This document shows positions 46,014-55,406 of a DNA stretch of 64,000 nucleotides, in pieces (within the stretch, counting starts at the first letter, position 1; every line of letters starts with the position of its first letter). The notes below the pieces were generated by a model. The model had not been told where the DNA came from, made no database searches, and saw only the letters and a program-made list of their open reading frames with translations. The DNA is from Bathynomus jamesi. Its lineage: Eukaryota; Arthropoda; Malacostraca; Isopoda; Cirolanidae. The stretch is taken from contig JAJOZX010000937.1 in the NCBI GenBank assembly GCA_023014485.1, positions 819,501 to 883,500 on the forward strand, given 5' to 3'. The position numbers were made by a program, and so were the translations under genes.

Positions 46014-47104
46014 GATCTCTAACTGTACTGAGCTGCTAAACTCTTTTGCTCTGTTGCATACTTTAATTATGTCATCAATAATAACTCTTCAAAGTAAATT
46101 ATGTTATTTTCTATTTCATCCTCCTCTATAAGATCCTCAATTTTAACATTTACTTCACTTAAGGCAACCTTTTTAGTTTCTAATATGGAAAGCTGCGGTC
46201 ACTGAGCTTAAATCCTCGTGCTCTATGGCAGAATCTACAGTGGCAATGACCTTTGTAATTAGACCTTTGTAGGCACTTCTCCTTTTTTTAAATTTGTTCA
46301 ATTCAGCTGCACTCATCTTCAATGCAAACAATTGGGATCAATGCCAAATAAGCTGAATTGGCAAAAATATTTAACCAATCTGATCAAACTCAAATTTTGC
46401 CTTTTTTCAAATAAACTGAACTGCTTGGTTGGGGTACTGACCAACCACCAATATGGAATACCAAATTTTCCACCCAAGTAACCACACTGGTCTGCAACCT
46501 TTGCCTACAAGCAATAAACCAAAATGAACCAAACTGGTAAAAATGAAGGCCCAAAACAACGACAGACTAGCGGCCAAGTTTCGAAATTGGGCGACCAAAC
46601 TTTTCACCCTGGGACTTTAACTCAATTATGCTCGCTCCATCCAGGCCTAACTTGGGCTACAATTTGCACAACCAGAACTTTGGCGAAAAATAGTCACTGA
46701 CTTAGTTTTGGGATAGAATCAGTTTTGAAGGACCATGTTATTTTATTTTATTTGATTGGGTTCAGAATCCCAGCTGAGCCGAACGGCCAAGTTCTGAGGG
46801 CTACTTCAACCTACAGCCCAAGTTAAGCTGGACTAAACAAGCTTGGAGGTCCTATTAGGTCCTACCTCAGGGTTGCTGACTCGATGTGGGCCTACCTTAG
46901 ACCTCAGTTGCATAAAAATAAGATAAAAAACAAAAGGGGCACTATTTATGGTCTTCTTTCTAAACCTTGCAACAACAACACAACCTGCACCATTGCACGA
47001 TGCAACAATCTTGTATCTAAACAACCAAACTTAATTGCAAGAGAGCTCTCTATAAGACCACGCCCTGGTAAGTGCCACATTCAACAAACAAGTAGAAAGG
47101 AGTC
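46014..47104. other. Leader or LTR region of the BEL/Pao element, non-coding
   Basis: This lies immediately upstream (minus sense) of the BEL Gag. I see no gene. It is probably the element's leader and part of its LTR, but the other LTR is absent, so this cannot be shown. Confidence 0.35.
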
Positions 47105-49641
47105 CAGGGTTGCCAAATGAAAATCATAGTTTAATGCTAGACTTCTATGAAAAAAGTGCTAATAAAATGCTAAAAAAGACTAAATAAGAAAAAAAAATGC
47201 TAGTTACTTTATTTAAAAAGAAGCTTAGAAATTAAATCTCTGCTAATATCTCTGAATCAGCATCTAACAAATCTTCTAAATCATGGATTTCTTCAGTAAT
47301 TTCAGCATTGTTGTCTTGTTTCTGAGTCTCACTATATGTTTCCATAGTTCCAACCTTATTTAGTATTGCTTGAGGCAAAGAATAATTTTTGCAGCATTTA
47401 TCATGCCGTTTTAGACCATATTTCACAGAGAGAATAGCTCTAAGCATTGGAAGCTGCATTTTGTTTCTCAATTTTGTCTTGACAACATTCATGCTACTAA
47501 ACAGTCTTTCTACCTCACCATTTGAATTAGGTAATATTAAGAGATCAAGAGCAAATGCCGAAACATCTCTAAAGGGGTTTCCTCCAGTAGCATCTTTATA
47601 ATCAAAAACTTCTGTCCAGAATCTTTCGGTATCGGTAGTGTTTGTCTATTCAAGCAAATGGATGCTATTATACTGGAATTCAACACTGGCAATTTCTTTA
47701 TCATTCAAATGCATTGATTCTAAGAGAGAAATAATTGGCTCTTTTACATGTCTCAAAGTATTTTCTACAGAAAAACATTTAATATTCTTCAATATATTAA
47801 AATTTTCCAGTAATCATTGTTTGAGCTCCTTATACAGGCAGAGGAGAAAATGTTGTGATCTTTTGCGAATATTTTTTTTCTTCATCAGCTGTTATCTTCT
47901 CAAGCATCATTTCTGCTATTTTTCTCTCGAATCTGTAGCCAAGATTTGGGTTAGGATCCAAAAATTCTTCAATATTAGATTTAGGATCAAGAGGATCTAT
48001 TCTACTTGTTGGCAGTACTAACATATTAGCAATGCATTTGATCAAATGGGAAAGATCTGCAAGTAACTTAGTTTTATCTACAGTGTTTGATTCAAAAAGT
48101 TTATTTACTCCTTGAACATGTTTTAAAATTGGATGTAAAAATAAAAGGTAAAGCATATTCTTAGAATCACAATACATTTCATATAACATCTGAGCTGTAA
48201 AGCACTTTTCTCTTGTACTCATAATTTTAAAGTGAGTTTGTAATTCAAGCCACTGATTTAAAATTCTATCCACAACAGGTTCGATTGATAACCACCTAGT
48301 TGCACAAGTGTTCAAAATCTTCAAGGGTTCTTTATCATTAATAGCAAGGTACAACTGGTTATAAGCTATTTGTCTGGTTGAAGAGTGGGAAAACCACTTA
48401 TAAGTTTCTGCTACCAAAAATTCTAGGTTTCTAGGGAGGCATTCAGCACAAGTATGGGACACTGCTAATTGCAAAGAGTGACACACACCTCTAAACAGAA
48501 GTAATGATGGAACTACTACTTTTAATTTCTGGTAGACACCATTGTTGACTCTTACCATGACACTGGCATTATCAGTTCCAATAGCTAATAGATTTTTAAT
48601 GTCTAATTTTTTTTTACCTAATTCTTTTTTCAAAGCATCTACAATTCCATTTACATCACACTTTTCTAAAAATACCAAACTAAGATATGTATGCACAACT
48701 TTTTTGTGATTTTCACTGAAATATATAATAATAATTCCTAGAAGCCTGGTAACTGTGATATCATTCGATTCATCTAATAAAAGACTAAACTTTCCAGTTC
48801 CTATATCAGAAATCAAATCTGCATAAAAATGTGGAGCAAGCACATTCCTTACGATATTTGCACATTTAGTATGATGCAACTTTACTTTGGACACAGTTTC
48901 ACTATCCGGTATTTTATTTTTACACAATTCTACTAAATGATTACAGCTATTAAACGAAGAATGGCAGCAAATAAACATTGCTAAGTTAGCTTCAAGCATG
49001 GATGTTTTATCACATTTTCTTATGATAAAATTGGTAACAGGAATTGCTTTATATGGAACTGCTGTCTTATGCTTTTTTGTTTGGCAATGGCGTACTAAAA
49101 GAGAATATTTTGCTATGATGTCACATCTACAAAATCTGCAGTGCGCTTTAGACGGATCAGCAGGGACTTCACACAGCCACTTAGTAAAAGTTGGTATAGT
49201 AAGCCATTCCTTTCGGAATTTTTGTTTTATGTCTTTGTCGTCTCTTTGCTCATTATCAATATGGGTGGAAGCAGGAAGAATCAAAATTTAAATGGCTACT
49301 GATTTAAAAAGAACACGTTGAAAACTCACTTCATTCACTAGTCACTTTGCCGAAGAACTATGTAACGGACTAACTCTGTCTACAAGCTTATTCTCACTGC
49401 AGGGCTGCCAATACATTCAGCGATGGGTTACCAAATGTTGCTATTACTTCAAATTTGGCCGAAATATATTATTTCAAATTTTCTTACTAGCTATAATATT
49501 ATTTTTTTAACGCTAAAAAAGTGCTAAATAAATCTGAAAAAATGCTATTTTTCCTGCTAAATGCTAGATTCAAAATTTTGCTGCTAAATATCACAAAGAA
49601 ATGCTAGATCTAGCATTAAAAATGCTAAATTGGCAACTCTG
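47105..49641 (-). mobile_element. hAT transposon (CAGGGTTGCC / CAGAGTTGCC ends)
   Basis: The left end is CAGGGTTGCCAAATG; the right end, reversed, CAGAGTTGCCAATTTAG. GAAAGGAG (47095-47102) and GAAAGGAC (49642-49649) look like an 8-bp duplication with one mismatch, with two extra bases at the left end. The 2.5-kb body holds a single minus-strand hAT transposase gene. Ends rich in GCTAAAT direct repeats may be transposase-binding sites, as in other hAT elements. Confidence 0.8.
47232..49284 (-). pseudogene. hAT transposase with BED-type zinc finger, one break
   Basis: The first frame (49284-47830, 484 residues) has a BED/ZBED-like finger (KWLCEVPADPSKAHCRFC to CQTKKHK), the catalytic SLLLDESNDITVTRLLG (first D), NLLAIGTDNASVMVRVNNG (second D) and GVCHSLQLAVSHTC (CxxH). 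RWLSIEPVVDRILNQW in the insertion domain follows. A break near 47825 separates the C-terminal part, which carries LLILPNSNGEVERLFSSMNV (with the catalytic E and dimerisation motif) and ends at about 47232. All canonical hAT motifs are visible, which makes it a useful reference for the T-group elements. One or two small lesions make this copy inactive. Confidence 0.85.
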
Positions 49642-49745
49642 GAAAGGACGCCCCAGTGACCCAAAAATGCCACAAGAGCCCAAAAATGCTAGCCCTAAAT
49701 TAAGTGGATTTTTCACTAACCTCACAATTATGAGATAGATATACA

Positions 49746-49933
49746 CAGTGGTGGAATTCAAAAATTTTAAGAACTGGTTCGCCCTACTCTCCCTTCCGTG
49801 TCAGAAATGAAAACTAAAAAATGTTTTTATTGAAATTCTTTATTTAATTTCCTTTTAAATATTTCCAAATCGCCTCCAAATCGAACTCGAGAAATTTTAG
49901 GAACCAGTGCGAACCGGCTGAATGCCACCACTG
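49746..49933. mobile_element. hAT MITE (CAGTGGTGG ends), copy 1
   Basis: 188 bp, ends CAGTGGTGGAATTCAAAAA and, reversed, CAGTGGTGGCATTCAGC. It is flanked by GATATACA (49738-49745 and 49934-49941). Confidence 0.9.
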
Positions 49934-49948
49934 GATATACACCTTAAC

Positions 49949-50165
49949 CACTAGTGGCATTCAGCAAGTTCGCACCGGTTTGTGCGAACCGGTTCCTAAA
50001 ATTTCTCGAGTTCAATTTGGAAATATTTAAAAGGAAATTAAATAAAGAATTTCAATAAAAACATTTTTTAGTTTTCATTTCTGACACGGAAGGGAGAGGA
50101 GAAGGGGGGAAGGGGAGGGGAGGGGAGGGCGAACCGGTTCTTGAAATTGTTGAATTCCACCACTG
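49949..50165. mobile_element. hAT MITE (CAGTGGTGG family), copy 2, opposite orientation
   Basis: 217 bp; the left end CACTAGTGGCATTCAGC is slightly changed, and the right end, reversed, is CAGTGGTGGAATTCAAC. It is flanked by ACCTTAAC (49941-49948 and 50166-50173). It has the same sequence as copy 1 in the opposite orientation, with an added GGGGA-rich patch near 50100-50130. Confidence 0.9.
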
Positions 50166-50182
50166 ACCTTAACTTAATATAT

Positions 50183-50591
50183 TGTGGGGCCGCGCAGTTA
50201 ATTTTCCGCATTTATATTATTTTTATATTAGTTACCGACAAACCAATTTTGCGCATACCAAATTGTATATATTTTATCATTGTGTAATTTTAAGAATCAT
50301 ATATAATCTTTATAAATAAGTATTGAACATAAATTTTTATATATATATTTAATTAATTCAGCTGTATATAGAATAACAAAATCTTCTGTAAAATAACCCC
50401 AGCCAACCAAGAACTCAATAAACTCTGAAAACGACCAGCTTTTCCTTCAAGATGCTAACCTTCCAAATGACAGGGAGAGAAGAGGACACAAGAGGCCCCT
50501 AAAAGAGATACCCCTAAAAGAGATAGCCTGCCTCTCGTATCCTTCATTCTTCCCGACAAATACAAGTAGTAGCAAGAAGGAACCAGCTACA
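50183..50591 (+). repeat. 5' LTR of G3
   Basis: 409 bp, about 97-98 percent identical by eye to the 3' LTR. The differences are a few substitutions and short indels in AT-rich parts. CCCCTAAAAGAGATA occurs twice in tandem near the end. Confidence 0.9.
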
Positions 50592-50743
50592 ATTGGTGAC
50601 CCCGGAGTGACCCGAAGCAGCCAGCGGAAGCAGCATCCTTCAGTCACTGGGCGGAACAAACCAAAGCCACGCCTCTTCGCCGCCCACCCGTAGTAGCCGG
50701 TCGGAACCGAACCAGCAGCAGACCCGAATTACATTCCCGCAAG

Positions 50744-50884
50744 ATGGAATCTGTTGAATCAGGAGTGCACCATGTCACCATCAAGCCACCCACCTTCTCT
50801 GAAGCGTCGGCCGCAGGATGGTTCTCCATCATGGAGGCACAATTCCACATTTCCAGAATAACATCCGAAGAAACCAAACTTTAA
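50744..50884 (+). pseudogene. G3 Gag N-terminal fragment
   Basis: ATG at 50744 gives MESVESGVHHVTIKPPTFSE and then AGWFSIMEAQFHISRI before a stop at 50882-50884, where the minisatellite begins. It matches the start of a gypsy capsid (compare [18 protein letters not shown] in G1). Confidence 0.75.
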
Positions 50885-51278
50885 GCCACTTCAATCAACC
50901 AAACCAAACTTTAAGCCGCTTCAATCAACCAAACCAAACTTTAAGCCGCTTCAATCAACCAAACCAAACTTTAAGCCGCTTCAATCAACCAAACCAAACT
51001 TTAAGCCGCTTCAATCAACCAAACCAAACTTTAAGCCGCTTCAATCAACCAAACCGAACTTTAAGCCGCTTCAATCAACCAAACCAAACTTTAAGCCGCT
51101 TCAATCAACCAAACCAAACTTTAAGCCGCTTCAATCAACCAAACCAAACTTTAAGCCGCTTCAATCAACCAAACCAAACTTTAAGCCGCTTCAATCAACC
51201 AAACCAAACTTTAAGCCGCTTCAATCAACCAAACCAAACTTTAAGCCGCTTCAATCAACCAAACCAAACTTTAAACCG
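50871..51278 (+). repeat. 30-bp minisatellite, 13 units
   Basis: Thirteen consecutive 30-bp units (50871-51260), each AAACCAAACT plus TTAAGCCGCT plus TCAATCAACC, then a partial unit. The first has CCACT instead of CCGCT and one has AAACCGAACT (51051). The unit is a multiple of three and in one frame reads NQPNQTLSRF repeated. The first unit overlaps the gag end. There are no unique spacers. Confidence 0.95.
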
Positions 51279-51548
51279 GCTTATAAAGTTTCAGGTCCCA
51301 CACAGGTACCGGGCGCACAATCGGACGACATCGGATCAGAGAAAAACCACGCAAGGAAAAAGGATGATGGAGGACGCACCTCGGAGGTAGCAAATACAGA
51401 CCTCAGGATGGGCACGCAGGACAACGCAACAACCGGAAACGAGGCCGACTGAGGATCAACGCGAACTGGACGAAGGATCCGATTCAAATCAAGACCCGAA
51501 TATTTCTACTTTTGATATACGTGCTCCGCTTCTCGGGGTGGGCAGTAG

Positions 51549-51953
51549 TGTGGGGCCGCGCAGTTAATTTTCCGCATTTATATTATTTTTATATTAGTTA
51601 CCGACAAACCAATTTTGCGCATACCAAATTGCATATATTTTATCATTGTGTAATTTTAAGAATCATATATAATCTTTATAAGTATTGTACATAAATTTAT
51701 ATTTATATATTTAATTAATTCAGCTGTATATAGAATAACAAAATCTTCTGTAAAATAACCCCAGCCAACCAAGAACTCAATAAACTCTGAAAACGACCGG
51801 CTTTTCCTTCAAGATGCTAACCTTCCAAATGACAGGGAGAGAAGAGGACACGAGAGGCCCCTAAAAGAGATACCCCTAAAAGAGATAGCCTGCCTCTCGT
51901 ATCCTTCATTCTTCCCGGCAAATACAAGTAGTAGCAAGAAGGAACCAGCTACA
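51549..51953 (+). repeat. 3' LTR of G3
   Basis: 405 bp, matching the 5' LTR over its full length and ending GCTACA before the ATAT flank. Confidence 0.9.
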
Positions 51954-51957
51954 ATAT

Positions 51958-52025
51958 ACAAACAATGCTGCATCAGTCAGCTTAGTCATCATATCGCCTT
52001 GGGACAATAATGACTCTTCTTCTAG
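51958..52025 (-). repeat. Inverted fragment of the RTE LINE 3' end
   Basis: The reverse complement contains GGGACAG/GGGACAA-type variants of the RTE 3' end, with CCAAGGCGATATGATGACTA identical to 61748-61767. The 3' end TTGTATA also matches that of the LINE ending near 61793. It is a short, diverged copy. The rest of 52026-52367 has no recognisable feature. Confidence 0.7.
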
Positions 52026-52367
52026 ATTTTCTAACAACAGCAGAGAGATTGTTGCCACTTCCACTTCCAATTTGACAACAATGAAACATGCATATTTGGA
52101 ATCCTCAGCCTCTTCTTATTTAAAAAATATATAAGTTGACTGAAATATTCTCAAAAATAGTTAAGATATTTGACCTTAAAAAAAGGAGGGTCATGAGGTG
52201 ACCTGAATTTTACCTGACCCATACCTTGAAAACTATTGGATGGATCAGCCTAAGATTTGGAATTTCATTTTCTCTAGCTAAAACTACTCTGTATACCAAT
52301 TTTCATAAAATTCGAAGAGTTAACCCCTCAAATTTGAAAAATCATTGGGTCACTTGTCCTGGAACAT

Positions 52368-53335
52368 CAGTGGTGGGCACCGTTAACCAAAAAGTTAACT
52401 TCGTTAACCGCTAATCCATTAACCAAAAAGTTAACTTCGTTAACCGTTAATCCGTTAAACATGTAACGGAAGTTACCGATAAGCTGTTAGCGTTAACTTT
52501 TATTATAAAAAAAATGAAAAACACAATATATATAATTTAATTTTCCCTCTTCTTCTCGTTCTCCATTTTGTCCATGAGATGCATGTTGCCCTAGAAGTAC
52601 CGCCAGGACATAAAGGGTTAAGGTGAAAATGCTCCCATTGTAAGACATCAATTGACTTAATTTATGTCATCAAAGTGACATGAGAATTGAAATCTTACCT
52701 GATCAGTTTTATGGTTCTTGAAATGTATCAAGGAGACTACTAATAAGGTACTCACAGACATATTATAAATATACATGACTTACTTGACAACGATTATTTT
52801 TAATATTCACTAGCACAAACATGTTGCGCAAGAGACAGACTGCAAATGAAACGAATGTAGTTATTTGTTGTAATTGTTACATATATATTATTGAAAGTGC
52901 CTTAAAATGCTCGTGATATTTCTTGAAAGTTGAAACATTCAACTCAAATGGCAAATCTTTCCGCCTGATTTTACAGTCAACCATGTTTTGCTCAAACCAA
53001 TGCCATAAATAACTACCATATTTGGTAAGACACAAATTGTGACGATGGAAACAAATATATCACCTGATTTTGCACTGCGGAAATGGAAATTCGTTCATCA
53101 CTATTAACAGTGGCAGATTAATTGCGCACCTGCTCAGCACTGAAAATAATAGAAACTTTTAAACGTTTATTTATGAATTTTTTGGGTTAACAGACTTGAG
53201 TTAATGGAAGTTAAATATAACGGGTTAATTAGTCCGATAATGATTTTCAAAATTAACTTAAAAGTTAAATCTTTAACAAAAAAGTTAACTTCGTTAATTA
53301 ACGATTAATGGAGTAATGGTTTGTGCCCAGCTTTG
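52368..53335. mobile_element. hAT-type non-autonomous element (GTTAACTT-rich)
   Basis: 968 bp; the left end is CAGTGGTGGGCACCG and the right end, reversed, CAAAGCTGGGCACAAACC. It is flanked by TGGAACAT (52360-52367 and 53336-53343). The ends are rich in AAAGTTAACTTCGTTAA repeats in both orientations. No coding sequence is recognised. It interrupts sequence upstream of the RTE LINE. Confidence 0.88.
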
Positions 53336-53609
53336 TGGAACATATATCATTCTTCAGGTGTTTGTATACTCCCATGTATTTTGGTGTCTCTCAGCCGGTC
53401 CCAAGTCCGGATAAATGGGGAGGGTTGGTGTCAGGAAGGGCATCCGGCCATGAAAATCTAGCCAGAACCACATGAGGAGTCTTCAAAGTGAAAATTTGAT
53501 GACAGCTAGGGCGTACCCCATAAGCGACGCACAGATACATCGCCCTAACTCTGTGACAGGACGAGGGCTACCGCACCATGAGTGGGTGGGGCTAAATAAG
53601 TGAGCTCAG

Positions 53610-53848
53610 GTGAGACTGAGGATAGCTACGTTAAACGTGAGAAGTATGACTGGAAGAGGAAGGGAGATTGTGGATTTGATGAAGAAAAGAAGAGTAGATG
53701 TGCTTTGTGTACAAGAAACGCGTTGGAAAGGAAATAAGGCAAGAGAGCTCGGTGAAGGGTATAAACTATTTTACAGCGGAACATCGGTCGAAGGTAGAAA
53801 TGGTGTGGGTATTATATTGATGAAGGAGCTCAGTGTATTGTGGAGATA
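53610..53848 (+). pseudogene. RTE endonuclease, N-terminal part
   Basis: MRLRIATLNVRSMTGRGREI and then RRVDVLCVQETRWKG, GYKLFYSG and GRNGVGIILM are the first blocks of an apurinic-type (EEP) endonuclease; the E in QETRW is catalytic. The frame is lost at the CR1 junction and resumes at about 59706 (SDRLMIMRLN). Confidence 0.8.
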
Positions 53849-54146
53849 AACTTGCACGTTGGTAACAAGTGAGGTGTTGAAAAATTTTTCTAGGGCTGCA
53901 GTTGAGATTGATCCTGCATTTTGGAATTGTTTTTTGACTGGTATAAGATCACTCTGGTGTTACCTGTACTTGTTTGTACAGGCCTAGCTTAGCTTATTCT
54001 GATAGCCTAGCCTAACCACAAGGTAAGACTCCCACTTGACCTAACCTGAGTAACTATTTGATATAACTTGATAGTATCAAAGTTGGTGAGTCAACAAAAT
54101 TTTTAAGCCTAGGACCTAACTTAGGAACATAGCCTACCCTACAAAA

Positions 54147-54989
54147 ATGGGTTTTGACAGTGACTGTAGAGTTTGTAAAAAGGAAGTTAAGAGTAAAGAT
54201 AGAGCTATTGCATGTGATAGCTGTGATGACTGGTATCACGTAAGCTGCAAAGGCCTTACAAATGATATATATAAAGGTATAAATGCTGCTTCTAAGCTTA
54301 ATGTCAACTTGATGTGGTTTTGTGACAAGTGTAGTACTGTAATAAAAAATTTTAATAAGTCCAGAGGGTCTATTAGTGAGGGAGAGGCCAGACCAACTTA
54401 TAGAGATACTGCAGTTGAGCCTAAATCTAGTGAAGTAGCAGTTCAAGTAAACTTAAATGTCCCTATACCTCATAGTGAGCCCAGGCCTAGATATCCTCAG
54501 ACAATTCCTGAAAATGATGAGTGGACTAAACCTAGGAAAACCTGGAAAGCTAGAATTCAAGAGCCAAGGAAAAGTGTCCTTATAGAACTAACCAATCAGT
54601 TTCATACTTTCTCGCTGGTCCAGGATCAAGATGAGAAAGCTGAAGAAAGTAGGCCTATAAAACAAAATGTTAGCAATAATAATCCAGACTCGTATAAACC
54701 CAGGCACTCTAAAGCTATAGGTGTGTTTGAACCAGCATCCATTATAGGTGACTCTCAAGTGAGGGGCCTAGGATCTAAATTACCTAGAGGTAGCATAGCT
54801 TACTGTTATCCAGGTGCAGGGATAAATAGAATTAGTAATAAAATTATAGAAAAAGGATCTGGTATTGACCTAACTGTACCAAAGAATATGGTTATACATG
54901 TAGGTGGAAATGATATAAAGGGTAAGCACTCCGAAGAAATCATGGAGTCATATAAACAGCTATTAACAAAGTTAAAGGAACAGACCTAA
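54147..54989 (+). CDS. CR1 ORF1 protein: PHD-type zinc finger plus SGNH esterase-like part
   Basis: A 280-residue open frame. The N-terminus has a PHD-like finger (CRVCKKEVKSKDRAIACDSC, DDWYHVSCKGL, WFCDKC). After a linker come SIIGDSQVRGLGSKLPRG and MVIHVGGNDIKGKHS, blocks I and III of an SGNH esterase fold (GDS and GGND). Such an arrangement is known from CR1-clade ORF1 proteins. The frame ends at 54989, short of a complete esterase domain. The coding after it (about 55000-55400) is broken. Confidence 0.75.
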   Translation: MGFDSDCRVCKKEVKSKDRAIACDSCDDWYHVSCKGLTNDIYKGINAASKLNVNLMWFCDKCSTVIKNFNKSRGSISEGEARPTYRDTAVEPKSSEVAVQVNLNVPIPHSEPRPRYPQTIPENDEWTKPRKTWKARIQEPRKSVLIELTNQFHTFSLVQDQDEKAEESRPIKQNVSNNNPDSYKPRHSKAIGVFEPASIIGDSQVRGLGSKLPRGSIAYCYPGAGINRISNKIIEKGSGIDLTVPKNMVIHVGGNDIKGKHSEEIMESYKQLLTKLKEQT

Positions 54990-55406
54990 CCTTAAAACAT
55001 CTATCACAGGTATAATTCCCAGGATACATGAGAATAATAAGTGGTACTCACAAGCATTATATATAAATAGTAGGCTTAAGACACTATGTCAGAGCATGGA
55101 AATTACATATATCGAACTGTGGAATAAATTTTACAAAAAAGAGAGTTCTATAACAGAGATGGAATTCACCTTAATAGTAAAGGAACTGATTTACTATCAA
55201 AGATTGTATCATATAATTGACTAAAAACTAAAGGAATAGGCCAAATTAGTACAAATACCAATACTCTTGATAACAATAAACTAATAAAAAATATAATCAA
55301 AACTCAAAAGAAAAAGGTCAACAAAGAAAGTAAAAGAGATGCAAATAATATACCATCACAGAACAAGAACCAGACTAAATTACAAGCAAAATATTCCAAG
55401 GGTTCT

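Larger units (their letters stand above)
50183..51953 (+). mobile_element. Internally deleted LTR retrotransposon G3
   Basis: Two LTRs (50183-50591 and 51549-51953) start TGTGGGGCCGCGCAG and end GCTACA. ATAT flanks the element (before 50183 and at 51954-51957). The internal part is only about 957 bp: a primer-binding site (TGGTGACCCCGGAGTGA, about 50594), a short gag start and a 30-bp minisatellite. There is no pol, so it could move only with proteins from an autonomous relative. The primer-binding site and gag start are like those of G1. Confidence 0.9.

Noticed and set aside
50871..51278. Regular 30-bp repeats as a CRISPR array
   Set aside because: Units are directly adjacent with no spacers, and they lie inside an LTR retrotransposon of a eukaryote.
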